Positions 23,713 to 31,584 of a stretch of DNA of 45,570 bases are shown here, piece by piece; positions within the stretch are counted from its first letter, which is position 1; every line of letters begins with the position of its first letter. Origin of the DNA: Schaalia odontolytica (lineage in GTDB: Bacteria; Actinomycetota; Actinomycetes; Actinomycetales; Actinomycetaceae); NCBI RefSeq assembly GCF_002847525.1, contig NZ_PKKM01000010.1, positions 63,071-108,640 on the forward strand, read 5' to 3'. The translations under genes were made by a program, and so were the position numbers. The notes beneath the pieces are model-generated. The model did not search any database, was not told the DNA's origin, and saw only the letters and a program-made list of their open reading frames with translations.

Positions 23713-24552
23713 AGCCAGGTAACGATTGAGACGCCCCGGGGAGTATCCCTCTCCGGTACATTCACGCGTCCCGTGGACTGCCGCGACGCCGCGGTGATCT
23801 TTTCTCACACCTTTTTGTCGGATCGTCACGCATCGGGCATGTTTGACTCACTCGGTCGTGCGCTGCGTCGGGCCGGCTATGCGACTCTCAGCTTCGACTA
23901 CTCCGGCCACGGCGCCTCGGGCGACGAAATCATCACCTTCGACCCCCTCATCGAAGACTTCCGCTCCGCGTCCGGCTGGCTCGCCGACCAGGGCTTCGCA
24001 CGCCAAATCTGCGTCGGCCACGAGTTCGGCGCCGCCGTCGCACTGCGCTCGCGCCCGCCCGCCTTGCAGACATACGTGCTGGTCTCCCCGGTCCTCGGCC
24101 CCCTGTCCTACGACTGGAACCTCGTGTTCTCCGACGTGCAGCTCTCCGATCTCGAGCACCACGGGGCCACGACCGTGCCCGACGACTCAGAGTCCGTGCG
24201 CCAGCAGTTCACGATCTCCAAGCGCACCCTCGCCGACATGTCCATGGTCTCCGGCGAGGACGCGCTGCGCGGCCTCAGCGTTCCCGTGCTCATCACGCAC
24301 GACTCCTTCGATGAGGAGACCGGTCTGCTCGACCGCACGCGCGAGGTCTTCCACTTGCTGCCCGACGGCTCCCTCGTCGAAATGACCGCTGCCCCCGAAG
24401 GCATCGCGGGCGAGTACACGCCGGTCGACGGCGTGCCCGTCATCGACGAGGCCGTGGATCGTGCGCTCGCCGCCTCCGGTTCGGCGCACCTGCCCGTGCT
24501 GACGGATGTCGCCGCCGAGTGGGCGAGCCGCTGGGTGCCCGTGAGCCGCTGA
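23710..24552 (+). CDS. Alpha/beta hydrolase-fold protein with Glu in the nucleophile elbow
   Basis: Alpha/beta hydrolase-fold protein, 280 residues, related to bacterial esterase/peptidase-like proteins (early FSHTFLSDRH, then FDYSGHGASG). The nucleophile elbow, normally G-x-S-x-G, reads GHEFG at 103-107: Glu105 stands where the catalytic serine should be (codon GAG). It may therefore not be a serine hydrolase and could act as a binding protein or use another chemistry. No signal peptide is seen. It diverges from the YtxH/VIT pair, with 249 bases between starts. Confidence 0.75.
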   Translation: MSQVTIETPRGVSLSGTFTRPVDCRDAAVIFSHTFLSDRHASGMFDSLGRALRRAGYATLSFDYSGHGASGDEIITFDPLIEDFRSASGWLADQGFARQICVGHEFGAAVALRSRPPALQTYVLVSPVLGPLSYDWNLVFSDVQLSDLEHHGATTVPDDSESVRQQFTISKRTLADMSMVSGEDALRGLSVPVLITHDSFDEETGLLDRTREVFHLLPDGSLVEMTAAPEGIAGEYTPVDGVPVIDEAVDRALAASGSAHLPVLTDVAAEWASRWVPVSR

Positions 24553-24570
24553 TCGCCTGATTTCCGGCGG

Positions 24571-24842
24571 TGCTTGTTGCCCCGCTGGTGTTCCGGGCGC
24601 CGCTTGTGTGTTTGGGCCGGGCTGCTTGGTGTGCTCGTGGGCGGTGGCCCGCCCGCGAGCCGTCCGCGCCGCGAGCTTCGCTCGGCGCGTCGTCTCGAAG
24701 CCCGGCCAGGCCCCGCCGCCGCCCCCGAGGCGGCCTCCAATCGGGCGGGGCTTGGGGCGCGTGTGCTTGCTCTGGCCCCGCCGCCGCCCACGGGCGCCGC
24801 AGCCAGGCCCACCAATCCCTCCGGTGCCCTCCACACCGGCGG
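24571..24842 (+). repeat. G+C-rich repeated block, copy 1
   Basis: Non-coding block after the hydrolase gene, very rich in G+C with internal hairpins (for example GAGCTTCGCTC). The reverse complement of 34783-35020 matches it over most of its length, with near identity from CCCGCGAGCCGTCCGCG through CGAAGCCCGGCCAGGCCCC. This copy has an additional stretch of about 60 bp. Palindromic element copy G begins 17 bases after it. Reading frames across it are of biased composition and not believable. Confidence 0.75.
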
Positions 24843-24858
24843 CGCCTGGTCCACAATC

Positions 24859-24970
24859 AATTTCGCATGCAATTCCCCCACGACTCTTTCAAACCATGAA
24901 TTTTGATTGTTGGAATTGCAACGTTTTCAGACGTTGTTGAAACTTCTTCCAATCGAATTGCATGCGACTT
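24859..24970 (-). repeat. Palindromic element, copy G (GCATGC arms, core type II)
   Basis: Left arm AATTTCGCATGCAATTCCC (24859-24877) and right arm CGAATTGCATGCGA (24954-24967), which has lost the GGG. On the minus strand the core is AACGTTGCAATTCCAACAAT, shared with copy H and unlike type I. Confidence 0.8.
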
Positions 24971-24979
24971 TTCTGGGGC

Positions 24980-25580
24980 CTGGTCCTGCCGAGACCTTCG
25001 GGCTCCGTGGCCTGGCTCTGTGTCTCGAGGTGTGCTTGGTTTCTCCGGTGTCCGCCGCGCCGGGGGTGCTTCGAGGGGGTGTATGAAAGAAATATCGCCC
25101 CTGCGTAGCATCGTGTGGTTGTGTGGGGTGTCTCTGTGAAAGAAATATCGCCCCAGCACGGTGAAAATGGTCGGAAATTGGGCATTTTGGGTGTGTGTGG
25201 GCGATGAAAATTTCATGATGGCCCGATCCATGCCGTGCAGGGGTGGAAAATGTTTCATCTGGGGTGCCGGATCCCCGTGCAGGGGTGGTTTTTCTTTCGC
25301 TTCTTGGTTCTGTGAGGCAGCACTGACGCCCACTATGCACCGCGCGGTGCGGGAGGGGTGATCGGGGAAGAAAACTCCGCTCCGTGCAGTGAGGGTGTGT
25401 CTTGGTACGGGATACTGCTCGCCCTGCAGGGCGAGTTTTGTACCGGGTTGGCCCGCAAGGTAGCGAGTGGGGAAAGTTATGGACCTGTCGGTGCCAGGAA
25501 GGACGCCTATTTGGCAGTCGTTGTCCCAGGGGCGACCCGCACTGAGGCAGGCAGAACTACCGTTGTGCCTCCTCAGCCAC
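24980..25580. other. Non-coding region with short repeats, possible structured RNA
   Basis: I see no convincing gene in these 600 bases. TGAAAGAAATATCGCCCC occurs at 25084-25101 and 25137-25154. CCGTGCAGGGGTGG occurs at 25233-25246 and 25275-25288. GATGAAA (25203-25209) can pair with TTTCATC (25253-25259). A nested hairpin lies at 25404-25444. The mix of AT-rich words and repeats is unlike the coding DNA around it. A small RNA or a degraded mobile element are both possible. Confidence 0.4.
25404..25444 (+). terminator. Nested hairpin with T-run
   Basis: Inside GGTAC (25404-25408) and GTACC (25440-25444) lies an 18-base perfect palindrome CTCGCCCTGCAGGGCGAG (25418-25435) followed by TTTTG. 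This is the best intrinsic-terminator-like structure in the window and is read on the plus strand, but no annotated plus-strand gene ends close by, hinting at an unrecognised transcript. Confidence 0.5.
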
Positions 25581-26660
25581 CTACCAGCCGCGCACCAGCT
25601 CTGCGAGAACCGGGGAAGCCAGCCACTGCCTCGTGCCAAAAGAGGACACGGACACCGCGGCGACGGACGATGCAAAACGGATGAGGCGCTCCGGGTCCGC
25701 GTCCCCGCCGCGCTCGATTGCCCACGCGAAAGCCCCGTGGAAGGCGTCGCCTGCGCCCAGCGTGGACGCGTCCGGGACGGCTTCGATGGGAACCTCGCCG
25801 CTCGCGCCATCCCACCAGTACTGCACGGAGCGATCCCCGCGCGTGCGAACCGTGCGCGTGATGCCGAAGCCCCGCAGGAACTCGGCGACCTGCGCCCCGT
25901 CCGGGCGCGCCATCAGCGGCGGCGCGAAATCCTCCGACACGACAGCGATGTCGACGAAGCCCAACAGGGGAGTGAGCCAGTCCTTCCACGAGCCGCCGTC
26001 CAGGATCCGCGGGTGGGGTGGGCGCGCCTCGAGCGGGGCGAACGGGTCCTCCCCGTCAACTTCGGGCACGCCCAGGGTGAGGGCCGCATGCGCGAGCGCC
26101 GGGTTGTGCCCGTCGATGAGGACCGCGCCCACGCGCTCGGGCAGCTCCGCCGCAACACGCTCCGGGTCGGCGTCGAGCCGCGCGTTCGTGGAAGCCACCA
26201 TGCGACCGCGCGGGTGCTCGATGATCGAGGAAACGGCGGGCTCGCGCGACGCACGGGATGAGGTCGGGGCGCTCTCACGCTCGCCCGCGTCGGTGGGGTG
26301 CTCGCCCGCCTCGGGAGCGGGGGATGCGGCAGGCGCCGTCGCGTCCAGGACGCGCACGCCCACGGCCGCCAGGTCGGCCGCCAGGAAGGCTGACACCGGG
26401 CCTTCGCCGAGGGCTGTCAACAGAGTCGGTGCTTCCTCAGAGTAAGCGCGAGTGCTCGAGGCGGCCCCGGCCTCGTCGCCAGAACCATTGAGAACGCGCG
26501 AGGCCTCGCACAGCGCCGCGTACGTGACGGCCGCGTTCGTCGCGGGACCGCCTGCGGCCATCGTGAAGTCCGTCGACGTGACCTTGAGCAGCGGGTCCGG
26601 CCCGTGGTCGAGTCGATGCAGGACATCCAGGGTCGTGAGCCCGGCGAAGAGAGCAGTCAT
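25581..26660 (-). CDS. PfkB-family carbohydrate kinase
   Basis: Ribokinase/PfkB-type sugar kinase, 359 residues. The N-terminal signature has AAGGPATNAAVTYAAL and the C-terminal signature is LGAGDAFHGAFAWA with catalytic Asp305. Between them is an acidic/Ala-rich insertion (about residues 55-70 and 110-140), making it longer than the usual 300-320. One CCCCGGCCTCGTC word falls in the first insertion. The sugar substrate is not evident. It is a single gene, divergent from the TRIC-like channel gene. Confidence 0.87.
   Translation of the reverse strand: MTALFAGLTTLDVLHRLDHGPDPLLKVTSTDFTMAAGGPATNAAVTYAALCEASRVLNGSGDEAGAASSTRAYSEEAPTLLTALGEGPVSAFLAADLAAVGVRVLDATAPAASPAPEAGEHPTDAGERESAPTSSRASREPAVSSIIEHPRGRMVASTNARLDADPERVAAELPERVGAVLIDGHNPALAHAALTLGVPEVDGEDPFAPLEARPPHPRILDGGSWKDWLTPLLGFVDIAVVSEDFAPPLMARPDGAQVAEFLRGFGITRTVRTRGDRSVQYWWDGASGEVPIEAVPDASTLGAGDAFHGAFAWAIERGGDADPERLIRFASSVAAVSVSSFGTRQWLASPVLAELVRGW
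26465..26477 (+). repeat. Dispersed 13-mer, copy 6
   Basis: Exact copy inside the PfkB kinase gene, in an insertion encoding DEAGAAS on the minus strand. Confidence 0.7.
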
Positions 26661-26740
26661 AGGGACATTGTCTCACCCGGTAGCCGCGTGAGACAGTGTG
26701 CTTGCGGCTCTCGCTGACAGGCCGACAAAACCTGTAGCAT

Positions 26741-27475
26741 ATGAACAACGACACTCATCGACTCTTTCGGATCGCCATGCACCTGCTCGACGCGCTGAAT
26801 AACTCCCTGCCCGAGGTCTTCCGAGCCATCGACCTCATGGGCGTTCTCCTCAATGGCATCCTCGGCGGCAAGGTCGCCCGAGAGCGAAACTTTGATGCCG
26901 TCGGCTTCTGCATTCTCGCGATCATGACGGCGCTCGCGGGCGGCATGATCCGTGACCTGCTCCTGACGACCCGCACCGGAGCGCCCGTCGCCATCACGGA
27001 CCCCTACTACCTGTGGTTCGCGATTGTTGGCGCCCTCATTGCGATGGCCTTCCGCATGGATTCGCGCACGTGGTCGGTGCTCCTCGTTATTGCCGATGGC
27101 ATGGTGCTGGGCTGTTGGAGCGCGACCGGTGCGATCAAGACTCTCGATGCGGGCTTTGCGATCATGCCGGCGATCCTCCTGGGCATCATGACGGCGATCG
27201 GCGGTGGCATGGTCCGCGACATCTCCGCAGGTCTGGTCCCGCGCGTCTTCGGCGGCAACAACCTCTACGCAACCCCCGCGTTCGCGTGCTCGCTGGTCAC
27301 CGTCATCTTCTGGCACATGGGCCAGCCGGTCCTGGGCATGGGCGCGTCCATCATCGTTGGCCTCGTCTTCACGGGAATGGCGCACTGGCGCCGCTGGAGG
27401 CTCCCGCAGACCCGCGAGTGGACCATCACTCTCACATACTCGCAGTTGAAAGCTCTGCGTAGAGGCAGGCGTTAG
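26741..27475 (+). CDS. TRIC/UPF0126-type membrane channel or small-molecule transporter
   Basis: Membrane protein of 244 residues with two UPF0126 (TRIC-like) repeats. Each repeat carries a GGM-RD motif: TALAGGMIRDLLL and TAIGGGMVRDISA. There are about seven helices. Bacterial relatives have been reported as trimeric cation channels and, in E. coli, as glycine transporters (YadS/YicG). No Shine-Dalgarno sequence is visible before the ATG. The amino-acid permease gene begins 9 bases after its stop, so the two are very likely cotranscribed; this supports a link to small amino acids. Confidence 0.85.
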   Translation: MNNDTHRLFRIAMHLLDALNNSLPEVFRAIDLMGVLLNGILGGKVARERNFDAVGFCILAIMTALAGGMIRDLLLTTRTGAPVAITDPYYLWFAIVGALIAMAFRMDSRTWSVLLVIADGMVLGCWSATGAIKTLDAGFAIMPAILLGIMTAIGGGMVRDISAGLVPRVFGGNNLYATPAFACSLVTVIFWHMGQPVLGMGASIIVGLVFTGMAHWRRWRLPQTREWTITLTYSQLKALRRGRR

Positions 27476-27484
27476 TATGGCGGT

Positions 27485-28984
27485 GTGACTCCCAAATCAA
27501 CACCCGATTCGTCAACTCCCGCCGCGTCGGCCCCCGCTGGGCGTAAACATTTCAAGACGTGGCACCTGTCCATGATGGCCCTGGGCCTCGCCATTGGCGC
27601 CGGCTTCTTCCTGGGCACGGGTTCAGCGATCCATCAGGCCGGACCCGCCGTCATCGCGTCCTATGCGCTGGCCGCGATTATCGTCGTATCGGTCATGCTG
27701 GCCCTTGCCGAGCTGGCCTCGTCCCTGCCGTCGACGGGTTCCTTCTCCTCCTATGCCGAGGCCGGAATCGGTCGGTGGGCAGGGTTCACGATCGGGTGGC
27801 TGTATTGGGTCATGCTGATCATGGTGTCGGGCCTGGAAGTGACGGGCGCGGCGACGTTCTTCGTCGGCTGGTTCCCCGCGGTTCCGCAGTGGGTGGTTGC
27901 CCTCGTTATTGTCGTTGTTATTGGGGGTATTAACCTGCTGGCGGCAGGGCAGTACGGCGAAATTGAGGCCTGGCTGTCGATGGTGAAGATCGTTGCGATC
28001 ATTGCCTTCCTGGGTGTGGGTGCCTATCTTGTCGCGCGCACGGCGATCGTCGGCCCCCTGCCGGGGCACGAGGGCCTCCTACAGAACGTCCTGGGACACA
28101 ACGGATTCATGCCGAATGGACTGTCTGGTGTCGCAGTCGCGCTCCTGGCCGTCATCACGTCCTTCGGCGGCCTTGAGATCGTGACGATCGCCGCGGCCGA
28201 GGCCGAGGATCCCCAGGCCGCCATGAGCAGCGCCATCCGCTCGGTCGTCACCCGCATCCTCGTGTTCTACGTCGGCTCCGTCATCCTGCTGATCGCGCTG
28301 CTGCCGTGGGATAGCGAGGCGATGAATACGAACGCCTTCGCCGCCGTTCTCGAGATGGCGGGTGTCCCCGCAGTCGGGACGCTCATGAACGTCATTATCT
28401 TTATGGCGCTCATCTCCGCGTTCTCCGCGAACATTTACGCTTCCTCCCGCATGGCGTACTCCCTGTCAGCCCGAGATATGGGTCCGCGTTGGCTGCTGGG
28501 TGCGTCCGCGTCCAACAAGGCCCGTGTGCGCTCCGTCGTCGAGGCCGCCCTCGAGGATGACGAGGCCGTCCTGGCCGCCGAGCTTGCGGGAGACATCGAG
28601 GCGGGGCGTACCCCGAAGCGTGCAGTCGGCCTCGTTGTGGTCCTGGCGCTGCTGGCGGTTCTGGGCAACTGGTACCTGCCCGGTTCGATCCTGACGATGC
28701 TCATCAACGCGATTGGCATGGTTCTGCTCATCGTGTGGACGTTCATTATCATCTCGCTGATGCGCCTGCATCCCTCCTTGGAACGCTCGGGTTCGCTCGT
28801 GATCCGTATGCCCGGGTGGCCGTGGCTGCCGTGGCTGGTCCTGGCTGGCCTGGGTGGGATTGGTGTCCTCATGCTCATGAGCGACGAGGGTCGGGCTCAG
28901 TTGATCTCGATGGGTGCTCTCACGCTCATCATCATCGCGATTTACTTCGTGCGTCAGCTGGTGCTGTCGCGCAAGCGAGCCTAG
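27485..28984 (+). CDS. Amino-acid permease (APC superfamily, AAT type)
   Basis: Amino acid/proton symporter-type permease, 499 residues with about twelve helices. The first helix carries the substrate motif GLAIGAGFFLGTG and SSLPSTGSFSSYAEAGIG follows, as in the AAT family (proline, GABA, aromatic and branched amino acids). A hydrophilic insertion of about 35 residues (near 340-375, ALEDDEAVLAAELAGDIEAG) sits in the loop between helices 8 and 9. The GTG start is nine bases after the TRIC-like gene. A strong hairpin follows at 29037-29070. Confidence 0.88.
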   Translation: MTPKSTPDSSTPAASAPAGRKHFKTWHLSMMALGLAIGAGFFLGTGSAIHQAGPAVIASYALAAIIVVSVMLALAELASSLPSTGSFSSYAEAGIGRWAGFTIGWLYWVMLIMVSGLEVTGAATFFVGWFPAVPQWVVALVIVVVIGGINLLAAGQYGEIEAWLSMVKIVAIIAFLGVGAYLVARTAIVGPLPGHEGLLQNVLGHNGFMPNGLSGVAVALLAVITSFGGLEIVTIAAAEAEDPQAAMSSAIRSVVTRILVFYVGSVILLIALLPWDSEAMNTNAFAAVLEMAGVPAVGTLMNVIIFMALISAFSANIYASSRMAYSLSARDMGPRWLLGASASNKARVRSVVEAALEDDEAVLAAELAGDIEAGRTPKRAVGLVVVLALLAVLGNWYLPGSILTMLINAIGMVLLIVWTFIIISLMRLHPSLERSGSLVIRMPGWPWLPWLVLAGLGGIGVLMLMSDEGRAQLISMGALTLIIIAIYFVRQLVLSRKRA

Positions 28985-29036
28985 TTATCCACAGGCACTT
29001 GCCGCCGGGACGCAGATGCCGGTGGGTCGGTGCATC

Positions 29037-29070
29037 ATGAGGGCACCTCGGATGGCCGGGGTGCCCTCAT
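29037..29070 (+). terminator. Hairpin after the amino-acid permease gene
   Basis: ATGAGGGCACCTCGG (29037-29051), loop ATGG, CCGGGGTGCCCTCAT (29056-29070): 15 pairs with one G-U pair. It closes the TRIC/permease unit and lies 32 bases before the nuclease gene. Confidence 0.75.
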
Positions 29071-29102
29071 TGCGTGGGCGCTGTGAGAGAAAGGAGAGGG
29101 AG

Positions 29103-29840
29103 ATGGCGCGCAAGCGGCGCAGGAGCATCGGGGACACGATTGTTCTGCTGGTGATCGTCGCTGCCCTCGTGTGGGTGTTCGCGCCCGGCGTTGGGTGGGA
29201 TCTGCTGGGCTTGCGCTCGCGCCTGGGGTGGCCGCCGCTGCGCAGCGGGCAGGCGCTGTCCTCCCTGCCGGATAGCGAGGCGGCCCGGCAGCTGCGCGAG
29301 CTCACGGTTCGGGAGTCGGTCGACGATCCTTCCGCGCCGGCGTACGACCGCGAGGCCTTCGGGCAGCGGTGGGCGGACACCGACCATAACGGCTGCGACA
29401 CCCGAAACGACATCCTTGCCCGCGACCTGGCGCGCCCCACCTTCAAGCCCGGCACGCACGACTGCGTGGTCTTGTCGGGCACCCTCGCCGAGCCCTACAC
29501 GGGTGCCACGATCGAGTTTCAGAGGGGGGACAAGACCTCGTCCCTGGTGCAGATCGACCATGTCGTCGCCCTCGCGGACGCGTGGCGATCGGGCGCCTGG
29601 CAGTGGGACGCGCAGCGCCGCCAGGAGTTCGCTAACGACCCGGAAAACCTGCTCGCGGTGGATGGAGCGGCGAATGAGGACAAGTCGGCCTCGTCCGCGG
29701 ACCAGTGGCTGCCGCCCAATACCGCGTTCCACTGTGACTATGTGAAACGTCAGATCGCCGTCAAAAACGCGTATGGGCTGAGTGTGACCCGTGCAGAACA
29801 GGACGTGCTCGCCGAGCAGCTGTCAGCCTGTGCCGGGTGA
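29103..29840 (+). CDS. Membrane-anchored HNH (DUF1524/GmrSD C-type) nuclease
   Basis: HNH-family nuclease of 245 residues with one N-terminal membrane helix (TIVLLVIVAALVWVFAPG), so the catalytic part should be outside the cytoplasm. Motifs: DTDHNGCDTRNDIL, two conserved cysteines around HDCVVLSG, the core IDHVVALADAWRSG, and NDPENLLAVDG. This is the DUF1524 group common in actinobacteria as secreted nucleases. AAGGAGAGGGAG precedes the ATG. It might degrade extracellular DNA for nutrition or defence; the function is inferred from family and location. Confidence 0.87.
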   Translation: MARKRRRSIGDTIVLLVIVAALVWVFAPGVGWDLLGLRSRLGWPPLRSGQALSSLPDSEAARQLRELTVRESVDDPSAPAYDREAFGQRWADTDHNGCDTRNDILARDLARPTFKPGTHDCVVLSGTLAEPYTGATIEFQRGDKTSSLVQIDHVVALADAWRSGAWQWDAQRRQEFANDPENLLAVDGAANEDKSASSADQWLPPNTAFHCDYVKRQIAVKNAYGLSVTRAEQDVLAEQLSACAG

Positions 29841-30015
29841 GTGGGCGCGGGCCTTCCCCGTGCGCTGAATCGTCACCGCGCGCAATTCTGACCAACAATT
29901 TCCAGCGGATTCCCAGGCCTTTTCTCACATTGTGTCCATCGCGTGTGGAACTGAGCGCACGTCCGCAACATTGCCCGATAACGCCGGTAATGTTCCCCTC
30001 AAGGAGAGGGGTGAC

Positions 30016-30864
30016 ATGTACACGGCAGTCAACTGGGCGCTTGATCTGGGGCTTTACGCCGCCGTCTGCGTGATCACGTGCGCGCTGTGGTGGTTTCTCG
30101 GACGCCGCTCAGACCGTGCCGCCTTCGTTTCTCCGGCATCGACACCCGATACGTCTTCGTCGTCTGGTTCGAGTGGTTCGCACTTAACGGTCTCCGATGC
30201 CCTGCCGCTCATCTATCGTCGCTCGAAACAGACGGGTGCGCTCCTGCCTCGCGAGGAGAACCCGGACACCCCGATGACGGCAGAGATTCCCGTGGTCGCG
30301 GCCCCCGCCTCGACAATGTGGAGGCTCCCGCGCGCGCTGCCTCTCGTCTGGATCCTGTACCTCGCGGGCCTGCTAATCTTCACCCTCCTGCCCCTGCCCT
30401 CCGACCCGGTAGCCGCGTGCGCTGCGATCATCCACTGGGACAACTACGTGCCTTTCGGGTCCTTCGTGGCCGTCGCTGACCAGTTCCGCGACGGGGAGAG
30501 CCTGCGCGGCACCCTGTACGCGCTATCGATCCTGCTCAACATCGCGCTGTTCGTGCCGCTCGGAGCGCTCGCGGAGACCACGTGGCGCATCCGGCGCATG
30601 CGCCGCGCGCCCGAGGGTGCGCCCGCTGACGGGTCTCGCCTGGCCCGTTCGATCCCGCACCGCCGCGTCCTGGCGTGGGTGGCGATCGGCTGCGTCGTCT
30701 CCTGCCTCATCGAGCTGACCCAGTACACGGGCCTGTTCGGTGTCGTTCCCTGCACCTACCGCGTCGTCGACATCGATGACGTCATCATGAACACGCTGGG
30801 CACCTACGCGGGTGTGCGCCTGCTGCCCTTCATGGCGCGCAACTCGCGCTTCATGGGCGCGTAG
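30016..30864 (+). CDS. VanZ-like membrane protein
   Basis: VanZ-family membrane protein of 282 residues. There is an N-terminal helix, a Ser/Pro-rich stretch of about 90 residues, then three to four helices with the family's WDNYVPFGSF and a C-terminal DIDDVIMNTLGTYAGV. AAGGAGAGG at 30001 sets the ATG at 30016. VanZ confers low-level teicoplanin resistance in enterococci; most relatives have unknown roles. The long hydrophilic insert after helix one is unusual. Its stop is 4 bases from that of the convergent response regulator; a small hairpin (GCTGGC/GCCAGC, 30864-30879) may serve both. Confidence 0.8.
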   Translation: MYTAVNWALDLGLYAAVCVITCALWWFLGRRSDRAAFVSPASTPDTSSSSGSSGSHLTVSDALPLIYRRSKQTGALLPREENPDTPMTAEIPVVAAPASTMWRLPRALPLVWILYLAGLLIFTLLPLPSDPVAACAAIIHWDNYVPFGSFVAVADQFRDGESLRGTLYALSILLNIALFVPLGALAETTWRIRRMRRAPEGAPADGSRLARSIPHRRVLAWVAIGCVVSCLIELTQYTGLFGVVPCTYRVVDIDDVIMNTLGTYAGVRLLPFMARNSRFMGA

Positions 30865-30868
30865 CTGG

Positions 30869-31510
30869 CTACAGCCAGCCGGCCGCGCGAGCCAGGGACG
30901 CTGCCTCGGCGCGCGTGCGTGCGTCCATCTTCAGCATCGCCGAGGACACGTGGTTGCGCACCGTTCCCTGGCTGAGCCCCAGCGAGTGGGCAATGTCCGC
31001 GATGGTCCCGCCTCCCTCGACCTCGCGCAAAACATCGGCCTCGCGGTCCGTCAGGGGCGAAGATCCAGTCGATAGAGCCTCCAAGGCCAGGGATTGGTCA
31101 ATGGCACGGCCCCCCGCGGCCACGGTGCGCACACCGTCCGCCAAGGTTTCGACCGGCGCGTCCTTCACCATGAAGCCCGTAGCGCCCGCGTCGAGGGCGC
31201 GCTGCAGGTATCCCGGACGTCCGAACGTCGTCACGATCAGCACGCGCACGCCGGGAAAACGCGCGCGGATCGCCTGCGTGGCCGTGATGCCGTCCATGTG
31301 AGGCATCTCGACGTCGATGATGGCAACGTCGACGGGGGCGCTTGCGCGGGCCGGCGCGTCCGCTGATGCCAGGCGCGCCAGCTCCTCGAGGGCCTGCGCG
31401 CCATCGGCGGCCTGCGCGACAACCTCGATGTCGCGCTCCAGGTCCAGCAGCCCCGCCAGGGCACCGCGAATCATCGCCTGGTCATCGGCCACGAGTACCC
31501 GAATCGGCAC
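30869..31510 (-). CDS. NarL/LuxR-type response regulator
   Basis: Two-component response regulator of 213 residues. The receiver domain has the acidic pair DD (9-10), phospho-acceptor Asp66 (IIDVEMP), a threonine (VTTFG) and a lysine (VKDAP). The C-terminal LuxR helix-turn-helix is LTDREADVLREVEGGGTIAD through LGLSQGTVRNH. The GTG start has GGAGGG. The order exporter ATPase, permease, kinase, regulator is typical of DesKR-like systems that control an adjacent exporter. Confidence 0.93.
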   Translation of the reverse strand: MPIRVLVADDQAMIRGALAGLLDLERDIEVVAQAADGAQALEELARLASADAPARASAPVDVAIIDVEMPHMDGITATQAIRARFPGVRVLIVTTFGRPGYLQRALDAGATGFMVKDAPVETLADGVRTVAAGGRAIDQSLALEALSTGSSPLTDREADVLREVEGGGTIADIAHSLGLSQGTVRNHVSSAMLKMDARTRAEAASLARAAGWL

Positions 31511-31584
31511 GTCACCCTCCTGTCTGCGCTTGGGGTACTAGGCTAGCGCAGGTCGCAGGATCATCTCTCGGGTGTGCTCACCCC

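Noticed and set aside
25084..25288. Possible CRISPR array from the short repeats after element G
   Set aside because: Only two copies of each word, uneven spacing, no cas genes.
24857..25810. 317-codon minus-strand frame over the non-coding region
   Set aside because: Runs through element G and into the PfkB gene in the wrong frame; repeats give the peptide no consistent character.
26661..26740. Possible glycine riboswitch before the TRIC-like channel and permease genes
   Set aside because: The gap is only 80 bases and shows no glycine-aptamer features.
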